Source: an uncultured Ruminococcus sp. (GTDB lineage Bacteria; Bacillota; Clostridia; Oscillospirales; Ruminococcaceae). Taken from it: a stretch of DNA of 5,072 bases. A program made the translations under genes and the position numbers. Below the pieces are notes generated by a model. It saw only the letters and a list, made by a program, of their open reading frames with translations. It made no database searches and had not been told where the DNA came from. Positions 1 through 4,452 of the stretch are shown piece by piece; the stretch's first letter is position 1; every line of letters begins with the position of its first letter. The stretch spans positions 1 through 5,072 of the forward strand of contig CAMWGS010000162.1 of the NCBI GenBank assembly GCA_947173865.1, written 5' to 3'.

Positions 1-32
1 ACAGAGAGTTTAATAATATGACGACTTTCTGT

Positions 33-38
33 AAGGAG
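33..38 (+). promoter_or_regulatory. Ribosome binding site that sets the start of the CapA-like gene
   Basis: AAGGAG lies 9 bases before the ATG at 48. The earlier in-frame ATG at 18 has no Shine-Dalgarno sequence and would add ten polar residues ahead of a normal lipoprotein signal peptide. The ATG at 48 is therefore preferred. Confidence 0.8.
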
Positions 39-47
39 ATAATATCA

Positions 48-1307
48 ATGAATTTAAAAAAGATGTATTCATTTGCTGCTGTTGCCTCGCTGTTTTCAGC
101 GGTTTTCACAGGTTGCGGAAATAATCAGACGGTTGGTCAGGCAGGTGAGGAAATTCCTGTGCAGGAAACAACGATTCAGACCACAACCGAAGAACCGACT
201 ACAGAACCTGTTCCCGAAGACAAAAGAGTTCATGTCGTTGCAGCAGGAGACAATCTTATTCATTATTCGGTTTACAAGAATGCCGAAGCCAACGCTTACG
301 GGCAGGAAGGTGTAAATTACGATTTCAAGCCGATTTATGAGAATGTCAAGTATCTTGTTGAAAGTGCGGACGTTGCAATTTTGAATCAGGAAACAATTAT
401 TTCAGAAAGTAATCAGGTAAGAGGTGCGGACGGAGGACAGCTTATATTCAATTCGCCTCCTGAAGTCGCTGACGCTGTTATTGACCTCGGTTTTGACGTT
501 TTCACTATGGCAAACAATCATTTGCTTGATATGGGTGCTTTAGGTCTTGAGGAGTCTATAAACTTCTGGAACAAAAAGGCAGATGAAAATAATCTTACAG
601 TTCTCGGTGCATATCTGAATGAGGAGGATTCCGAAAATATACGTATCCGTGAAGTGAATGGTGTTAAAATTGCTTTTCTTGCTTATGCGGAACATATAAA
701 CGGTTTTTCAATTCCCGATGATTCGTCCCTGCGTGTTATTATGAACTATGAAGAAGACGTTATTGAACGTCAGATTAAAAAAGCACACGAAATGGCAGAC
801 GCAGTAATTGTTTCTGCTCACTGGGGGGTTGAGGACACTCATGAAGTCTCTGAAGACAGAATTGAACTCGCCAATAAAATGGTAAACTGGGGTGCAGACG
901 TTATTCTTGGTTGTCATACCCATACCGCTGAAACTATGGAGTGGATTCAGAGAGACGACGGTACAAGAGGGTTTGTCTATTACTCTATGGGCAACTTTGT
1001 ATGTGCTCAGACCGATAATTTCAATCTCGTCGGGGAAATGCCCGATTTTGATATAGTTGTGGACGGTGCAACAGGCGAAACAAGGCTTGAAGAAGTAGGT
1101 GCTGTCCCGACAATAATACACTATGACGACGGAAGCTTTTCAAACTTAAGAGTATATCCCTACAGTAAATATACTCCTGAACTCGCAGAAAGCCATGGTC
1201 TGCCTTATGCTTATCCGGCAGGCACTTATCCGCAGTTCGGCTGGGATATAGTCAACAGTATAATTGAAAACAACATTCCCGAAGAATTCAGAAAACTGGA
1301 TAAATAA
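48..1307 (+). CDS. CapA-family (PGA_cap, metallophosphatase-like) lipoprotein
   Basis: This is a 419-residue protein exported as a probable lipoprotein. It has a basic start (MNLKK), a hydrophobic stretch, and a lipobox-like FTGC with the lipidated Cys at residue 23. A Thr/Glu/Pro-rich tether follows (about 35-60), then a CapA/PGA_cap domain (about 61-375). Family motifs visible in order are AAGDN (65-69), LNQE (112-115), ANNH (155-158), SAHWG (256-260), GCHTHTAE (288-295) and YYSMGNF (311-317). The His, Asp and Asn residues of these motifs match the metal-site pattern of calcineurin-like phosphoesterases. CapA proteins are linked to capsule and poly-gamma-glutamate export, but many Firmicutes lipoproteins of this family have no proven substrate, so the exact role is unknown. 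Phe at lipobox position -3 is less usual. The gene is on the same strand as the scaffoldins but 392 bases away, and a promoter candidate lies between them, so it is probably a separate transcription unit. No strong terminator is visible after it. Confidence 0.85.
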   Translation: MNLKKMYSFAAVASLFSAVFTGCGNNQTVGQAGEEIPVQETTIQTTTEEPTTEPVPEDKRVHVVAAGDNLIHYSVYKNAEANAYGQEGVNYDFKPIYENVKYLVESADVAILNQETIISESNQVRGADGGQLIFNSPPEVADAVIDLGFDVFTMANNHLLDMGALGLEESINFWNKKADENNLTVLGAYLNEEDSENIRIREVNGVKIAFLAYAEHINGFSIPDDSSLRVIMNYEEDVIERQIKKAHEMADAVIVSAHWGVEDTHEVSEDRIELANKMVNWGADVILGCHTHTAETMEWIQRDDGTRGFVYYSMGNFVCAQTDNFNLVGEMPDFDIVVDGATGETRLEEVGAVPTIIHYDDGSFSNLRVYPYSKYTPELAESHGLPYAYPAGTYPQFGWDIVNSIIENNIPEEFRKLDK

Positions 1308-1434
1308 ATTGATTTATTCACACAAATTCCAATAATATCGTAGGAATATCCTTTCAGTGATTTGATTCATTGTGCAAAGCGTGCAAAAAAATGTTTTGAT
1401 GTTTAGATAAAATACCAAAATGAATACAAACCTA
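1308..1434. other. AT-rich spacer after the CapA-like gene, without gene or clear terminator
   Basis: No coding signal is seen. Small elements are an AT-only palindrome AATAAAT-TG-ATTTATT overlapping the stop codon (1303-1318), a 5-bp inverted repeat ATTCC/GGAAT (1326-1330 and 1343-1347), and a tandem GTGCAAA (1372-1378 and 1381-1387). None is followed by a T-run close enough to make a convincing intrinsic terminator. Confidence 0.5.
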
Positions 1435-1463
1435 TTTACTTTTTTTTAGTCCTGATATATAAT
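1435..1463 (+). promoter_or_regulatory. Candidate sigma-A-type promoter P1 upstream of scaC
   Basis: TTTACT (1435-1440, 4 of 6 matches to TTGACA) is followed after exactly 17 bases by TATAAT (1458-1463, 6 of 6). A run of T (1440-1447) lies in the spacer and the upstream DNA is A/T-rich. Transcription would start near 1470, giving a leader of about 230 bases before the scaC start codon. The leader would contain the foldable region at 1506-1602. The call rests on consensus match only. Confidence 0.6.
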
Positions 1464-1505
1464 GAAATCATGAATAAATGTGAGTTTGGATTCATATCTA
1501 ATCAT

Positions 1506-1591
1506 GGCAGTATGGTTTGTCTTAATTGATGACCGCTGCCGACAGAGCACGTTTTTTGTGAAAGCAGACCGTTCTGTTCGGCAGTATGGTT
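1506..1591 (+). repeat. 12-bp direct repeat GGCAGTATGGTT, two copies
   Basis: Identical copies lie at 1506-1517 and 1580-1591, 74 bases apart. The core GGCAGT recurs a third time at 1648-1653. Both full copies are complementary to the segment GACCGCTGCC at 1531-1540, so the repeat probably matters as RNA rather than as a protein site. Confidence 0.7.
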
Positions 1592-1602
1592 CTGCGGTCT
1601 GT
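1506..1602 (+). promoter_or_regulatory. Candidate structured 5' leader with competing hairpins upstream of scaC
   Basis: Three pairings can be drawn by eye. Hairpin A: GGCAGT (1506-1511) with GCTGCC (1535-1540), continued after a 2-base bulge by GGTT (1514-1517) with GACC (1531-1534). Hairpin B: 1535-1548 with 1571-1585, whose core CTGCCGA/TCGGCAG extends through CAG/CTG with one bulged T; its loop carries TTTTTT at 1552-1557. Hairpin C: GCAGACCG (1564-1571) with CGGTCTGT (1595-1602). A and B share the arm 1535-1540 and cannot form together. B and C share base 1571. This resembles a switch or attenuator, but no canonical terminator (GC stem followed at once by a U-run) is present and no known riboswitch class was recognised. 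Confidence 0.4.
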
Positions 1603-1632
1603 AACAAGTCCATGAGGATTTGGATTAAGGCA

Positions 1633-1641
1633 TGATATAAT
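1633..1641 (+). promoter_or_regulatory. Candidate extended -10 promoter P2 close to scaC
   Basis: TGATATAAT combines the TGn extension with a perfect TATAAT (1636-1641), an arrangement that can work without a good -35 box. No convincing -35 hexamer lies 16-18 bases upstream. Transcription from here would start near 1648 and bypass the foldable leader at 1506-1602, giving a short leader of about 50 bases. Confidence 0.4.
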
Positions 1642-1661
1642 TAAAGGGGCAGTCGTTCCTT

Positions 1662-1673
1662 TGTTATATAACA
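1662..1673. repeat. 12-bp perfect palindrome upstream of scaC
   Basis: TGTTATATAACA is its own reverse complement and ends 10 bases before the scaC Shine-Dalgarno sequence. It could be a protein binding site, or chance in AT-rich DNA. Confidence 0.4.
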
Positions 1674-1683
1674 TTAATAAAAG

Positions 1684-1690
1684 AAGGAGG
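1684..1690 (+). promoter_or_regulatory. Ribosome binding site that sets the scaC start
   Basis: AAGGAGG is a full-strength Shine-Dalgarno sequence 9 bases before the ATG at 1700. A longer reading from the in-frame TTG at 1661 would run through this site and put a stretch of basic and polar residues ahead of the signal peptide, so it is rejected. Confidence 0.9.
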
Positions 1691-1699
1691 AAAAATTTA

Positions 1700-2569
1700 A
1701 TGAAGGCAAAAAAGATAGTCATCGGAGCAGTATCCGCTGCGATGCTCTCGCTTTCCGTTTGCTCACTTGCTCCTGTTTTTGCAGCCGGCGAAACAGTGCA
1801 GATATCCGTTGGTAAAGCAGAAGTAAAGGCAGGCGAAACTTTTTCAGTGGACGTATCGTTAGCTAACATACCGTCTTCGGGCATTCAGTGCTGTGACTTT
1901 ACTGTTAAATATGACAGCAGTCTGATATCAATTGATTCCGTGAAAGCAGGTGCTCTTGCAAATACAGCAGCCATAAAGGATGACCCGTCAGCATCTATGT
2001 TACCAATTTTCGACAGCAGTATTGATAACGAAAATGGTAATGTTAATCTTGTATGGACAACATCTATTGAGGATTCTTCATACTGGATGAATGGAGAAGG
2101 CGTATTCTGTACTATTACAGGTAAGGCTTCAAAGGACGCAGGTTCTGCAACAGTACCGTTGGAAATCGTTCCCACATCACGTGATACATTGACAGGTTCT
2201 AATGTACAGAATGATGTTATAAGCGTCGGATATTTCAATAAAAAGGACGTCGTAAGATATGCAGTTGAAACTTCTGACGGCGCTGTTGTTATCGGTGAAG
2301 GCGGAAGTGTTTCCGGAAAAACTTATATGGGCGATGCTGATGAAAGCGGAAAAGTAGAACTCGCTGATGCTATACTTATCATGCAATCAATTGCAAACCC
2401 TGACAAGTATCAACTTACAGAACAGGGTAAGATTAATGCAGACGTTGTTGACAACGGAAAAGGTATTACAAACTCAGATGCTCTTGCTATTCAGTATGTT
2501 CAAGCCAGAACAATTACCCCAGATGATTTCCCAATGACATCTGCTCAGCTTGATGCTTTGGATACTTAA
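1700..2569 (+). CDS. scaC: ScaC-like adaptor scaffoldin: signal peptide, cohesin, dockerin
   Basis: This is a 289-residue secreted protein. The signal peptide (1 to about 28) has a KAKK start, a hydrophobic core and a VFA-A cleavage site. A cohesin module spans about 31-198: it opens ETVQISVGKAEVKAGETFSVDVSL, shows the typical GIQCCDFTVKYDSSL strand region, and has GEGVFCTITGKASKDAGSATVPL near its end. A short Gly/Ser linker (199-208) joins it to the dockerin (about 209-280). Dockerin repeat 1 has a canonical calcium loop, D212-A-D-E-S-G-K-V-E-L-A-D223. Repeat 2 (D248 to D260) is 13 residues, one longer than canonical. In R. flavefaciens the ScaC dockerin binds ScaA cohesins, while the ScaC cohesin captures a different dockerin set, so ScaC acts as a specificity switch. 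The cohesin is clearly diverged from those of the next two genes, as expected for that role. Position directly before scaA matches the known scaC-scaA-scaB order. Unlike ScaA it lacks a Thr-rich linker. Confidence 0.85.
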   Translation: MKAKKIVIGAVSAAMLSLSVCSLAPVFAAGETVQISVGKAEVKAGETFSVDVSLANIPSSGIQCCDFTVKYDSSLISIDSVKAGALANTAAIKDDPSASMLPIFDSSIDNENGNVNLVWTTSIEDSSYWMNGEGVFCTITGKASKDAGSATVPLEIVPTSRDTLTGSNVQNDVISVGYFNKKDVVRYAVETSDGAVVIGEGGSVSGKTYMGDADESGKVELADAILIMQSIANPDKYQLTEQGKINADVVDNGKGITNSDALAIQYVQARTITPDDFPMTSAQLDALDT

Positions 2570-2608
2570 TAATTCGGAAATCAAGTATACTGTTCTGTTG
2601 AAGATTAT

Positions 2609-2638
2609 CTGATTTGTCCCCATACAAAGGAATATAAT
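2609..2638 (+). promoter_or_regulatory. Candidate promoter between scaC and scaA
   Basis: A perfect TATAAT (2633-2638) lies 63 bases before the scaA start. The best -35 is CTGATT (2609-2614, 3 of 6, 18-base spacer). TTGAAG at 2598-2603 is a better hexamer but 29 bases away, too far. No intrinsic terminator is visible after scaC, so read-through from upstream is also likely. Confidence 0.35.
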
Positions 2639-2665
2639 CCCCCAAAAAAATTTTTAAGTTATTAA

Positions 2666-2681
2666 TAGGTTTTAAAACCTA
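2666..2681. repeat. 16-bp perfect palindrome upstream of scaA
   Basis: TAGGTTTTAAAACCTA is a complete inverted repeat ending 3 bases before the scaA Shine-Dalgarno sequence (AAAGGA, 2685-2690). It is a candidate operator, or an AT-rich hairpin in the leader. Confidence 0.5.
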
Positions 2682-2700
2682 AAGAAAGGAATTATTACAA

Positions 2701-4401
2701 ATGAGAAAATTAGTTTCTGCGGCTACTTCACTTGTAATGGCTGCAACAATGGTAAGTGCAGTTGCTCCTGTAGTAGCAGGTGCTGCTGATGCAAAGAAGG
2801 GCTTATCTATCCTTACATACAAGGAGGCTACTTTACCGTCAGGTGTAACTGCTGATGGTGCAACAGTTAACGTTTCTGCTGATGCTATCAAGGACGGCGA
2901 TGTTACTATTCCGCTCGCTATCTACCTCAGCGAAGAAACACCTGATACAAAGGGTATTTCTGTTCAGGCTACTGTAAACTCAAAGAATGCTGATGTAAAG
3001 AACATCAAGTTCCAAAGCTACAAGCCTGGTGCTGACCCTTATTTCAGTGAACCAAAGACATTCACAACAAAAGACGGCACAGAATTCACTACTGATACAC
3101 CCGTAAGCTTTGCTGGTGAATATGCTAAGAGAGGCGGTTATATGCCTGCCGGTAAATACACTGTGGCTGTTGATGAAAAGCAGATTGCTGCAGGTACAGA
3201 CAATGCTTACATTGGTGTTGCATGGAATAACAACGGTACAAAGTATAAGGATTGGTTCGGCGAAAAGTCTGATGATTATCCAGTTGTAGTATTTGATGTA
3301 ATTCTTCCAAAGGGTACTGCTGAAGGCGAATATACTATTGATTACTGTGATTATATGACAGCTGATACTCCGTCTGTTCCTTCATGCCTTGTTGAAACAA
3401 TTGACTGGTATAATACTCTTGTAGATAAGAATCTTGACCTTAGCAATCTTACAATCAAGGTAGGCGATACTGAGACACCGCCTGATTCTTCTACAACTAC
3501 AACTCAGTCAACAACTACAAATAGTGGAAATTCTTCTACAACAACTACTACATCTTCCACTAAGACACCTGACCAGCCGGTATCAGGCGACTTTATCCTT
3601 GATTTTGACAATCCTGAGGACGAAAACGGCTACTGGCACGCAAATGCAGGCGAAACTGTTGATGTTGATATGCACATCACAACAGTTAAGTCAGGTCTTA
3701 CTGTTGCCGGATTCTCATTCGACATTACAGTTGCCGGCGGAATCAAGCTTGCAGACGTTGTAAAGACTTGTCCTGCTCTCAGTACAGCTCTTGTAAGAGA
3801 CATTAACGAAGGTAACGTAAACGGTACTTGTGAAGGTTCAAACGGTGAGGGTGTTACTGTAAAGGACGGCGACATGGTTTTCTATACATTCGAAGTACCT
3901 GCCGGAACACCTGACGGACTTTATGAAATCAATCTTGCAAATGCTTACCTTGCAACAGCTGAAAAAACACCTCATAACATAGGCGTTAAGAAGGGTTACA
4001 TTCAGGTAGGCGATTCTATTACACAGCCTGATTCTTCTACAACAACTACACAGTCTTCAACAACTACTACATCAACGACAAAGAGTGGCGGTTCTTCTTC
4101 TACAACTACAACAGCAAGCCGTGGTTCTTCTTCTACAACTACAACTTCTACAACTTCCACATCAAAGGTTCCTGGTACACCTGATTACGGTGATACAAAC
4201 TGTGATGGTCATGTAAGAATCAACGACGTTGTTATTCTTAACAAATATCTCAACGATGCTAAGTCTATCAACATCAGTGACCAGGGTAAGCTCAACGCTG
4301 ACTGCTACAATCCTAAGAATGGTGAAGAACTCACAGCTGAAGACTCCAAGGCTATCATTCAGAGCATTGTACATCTTGTAACACTCCCTGTTAACAAGTA
4401 A
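2701..4401 (+). CDS. scaA: ScaA-like primary scaffoldin: N-terminal module, cohesin, dockerin
   Basis: This is a 566-residue secreted scaffoldin. The start ATG has AAAGGA 10 bases upstream. Modules in order are: signal peptide (1 to about 28, ending VVAGAA); N-terminal module (about 33-255) of no assigned family here but with cohesin-like strands; Thr/Ser linker (256-295); cohesin (296-438); Thr/Ser/Gly linker (439-494); dockerin (496-566). Dockerin loop 1 is canonical, D498-T-N-C-D-G-H-V-R-I-N-D509. Loop 2 (D534 to D548) carries a three-residue insertion, a feature I recall from R. flavefaciens ScaA dockerins. In that species the ScaA dockerin plugs into ScaB cohesins, and the ScaA cohesins hold enzymes and ScaC. 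Only one clear cohesin is present here, whereas ScaA of described strains carries differing numbers. Codon choice is strongly biased (AAG, ACA, GCT, CTT, GTA), consistent with high expression. The cohesin is almost identical to the first one in the next gene. Confidence 0.87.
   Translation: MRKLVSAATSLVMAATMVSAVAPVVAGAADAKKGLSILTYKEATLPSGVTADGATVNVSADAIKDGDVTIPLAIYLSEETPDTKGISVQATVNSKNADVKNIKFQSYKPGADPYFSEPKTFTTKDGTEFTTDTPVSFAGEYAKRGGYMPAGKYTVAVDEKQIAAGTDNAYIGVAWNNNGTKYKDWFGEKSDDYPVVVFDVILPKGTAEGEYTIDYCDYMTADTPSVPSCLVETIDWYNTLVDKNLDLSNLTIKVGDTETPPDSSTTTTQSTTTNSGNSSTTTTTSSTKTPDQPVSGDFILDFDNPEDENGYWHANAGETVDVDMHITTVKSGLTVAGFSFDITVAGGIKLADVVKTCPALSTALVRDINEGNVNGTCEGSNGEGVTVKDGDMVFYTFEVPAGTPDGLYEINLANAYLATAEKTPHNIGVKKGYIQVGDSITQPDSSTTTTQSSTTTTSTTKSGGSSSTTTTASRGSSSTTTTSTTSTSKVPGTPDYGDTNCDGHVRINDVVILNKYLNDAKSINISDQGKLNADCYNPKNGEELTAEDSKAIIQSIVHLVTLPVNK
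3469..3585 (+). repeat. Thr/Ser-rich linker 1 of ScaA (low complexity)
   Basis: This codes for residues 257-295, dominated by Thr and Ser with ACA/ACT codon alternation. It begins just after VGD with PDSSTTTTQS, the same boundary motif used after the cohesin at linker 2. Such linkers are flexible and often glycosylated in cellulosomal proteins; here that is inferred from composition. Confidence 0.8.
3592..4014 (+). repeat. Cohesin-coding direct repeat, copy 1 (in scaA)
   Basis: These 423 bp (141 codons) align without gaps to 4630-5052 at a constant offset of 1038. By eye there are 13 base differences: eight silent, five changing four residues (E398D, A415T, I427V, G428D, ScaA numbering). Positions 3688-3890 are identical for 203 bp. 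Differences cluster at the two ends. Confidence 0.95.
4015..4182 (+). repeat. Thr/Ser-rich linker 2 of ScaA (low complexity)
   Basis: This codes for residues 439-494 between the cohesin and the dockerin, and is longer than linker 1. It repeats the PDSSTTTTQS boundary found in linker 1, then continues with Thr runs and Gly/Ser clusters, ending in VPGTPDYG at the dockerin. Confidence 0.8.
4090..4145 (+). repeat. 33-bp-unit tandem repeat inside linker 2
   Basis: A 23-bp sequence at 4090-4112 recurs exactly at 4123-4145, a 33-bp (11-codon) period encoding GSSSTTTT each time, separated by Ala-Ser-Arg. This in-frame unit could change copy number by slippage. Confidence 0.75.
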
Positions 4402-4423
4402 TCAGCAAAATTCAATAATAATG

Positions 4424-4435
4424 GGGCAATTGCCC
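4424..4435. repeat. 12-bp GC-rich palindrome between scaA and scaB
   Basis: GGGCAATTGCCC is perfectly palindromic and lies 2 bases before the scaB Shine-Dalgarno region (AAAGGA, 4438-4443). As RNA it can form a 4-bp GC stem with an AATT loop. No T-run follows, so it is not an intrinsic terminator. Possible roles are an operator, an mRNA processing or stability element, or control of scaB translation. Confidence 0.5.
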
Positions 4436-4452
4436 GGAAAGGAAATGCACAG

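Noticed and set aside
18..47. Upstream ATG at 18 as start of the CapA-like gene
   Set aside because: It has no Shine-Dalgarno sequence, and it would bury a normal lipoprotein signal peptide. AAGGAG at 33-38 points to the ATG at 48.
1470..1529. A 19-codon reading frame (MNKCEFGFISNHGSMVCLN) as a leader peptide for attenuation
   Set aside because: It starts almost at the predicted P1 transcription start and has no ribosome binding site. It shows no run of a regulatory amino acid codon. It would only work as a leaderless message, for which there is no evidence.
1552..1557. U6 run as an intrinsic terminator after hairpin A
   Set aside because: Hairpin A ends at 1540, leaving 11 bases before the T-run, which is too far. 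The T-run instead lies in the loop of hairpin B.
1504..1635. A 43-codon reading frame in the scaC leader
   Set aside because: There is no Shine-Dalgarno sequence at a proper distance, the composition is unlike the neighbouring genes, and no recognisable motif is present. It overlaps the better supported foldable region.
1522..1884. A 120-residue minus-strand reading frame across the scaC leader and start
   Set aside because: It overlaps the strong scaC ribosome binding site and signal peptide on the opposite strand and has no family features.
2598..2626. TTGAAG (2598-2603) paired with CATACA (2621-2626) as the scaA promoter
   Set aside because: The -10 is poor compared with the perfect TATAAT at 2633-2638, which cannot pair with TTGAAG at a normal spacing.
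3469..4182. Repeated Thr-codon stretches as a CRISPR array or mobile element trace
   Set aside because: The repeats are in-frame Thr/Ser linker codons of irregular length without unique spacers. No transposase, terminal inverted repeats or target duplication were seen in the window.
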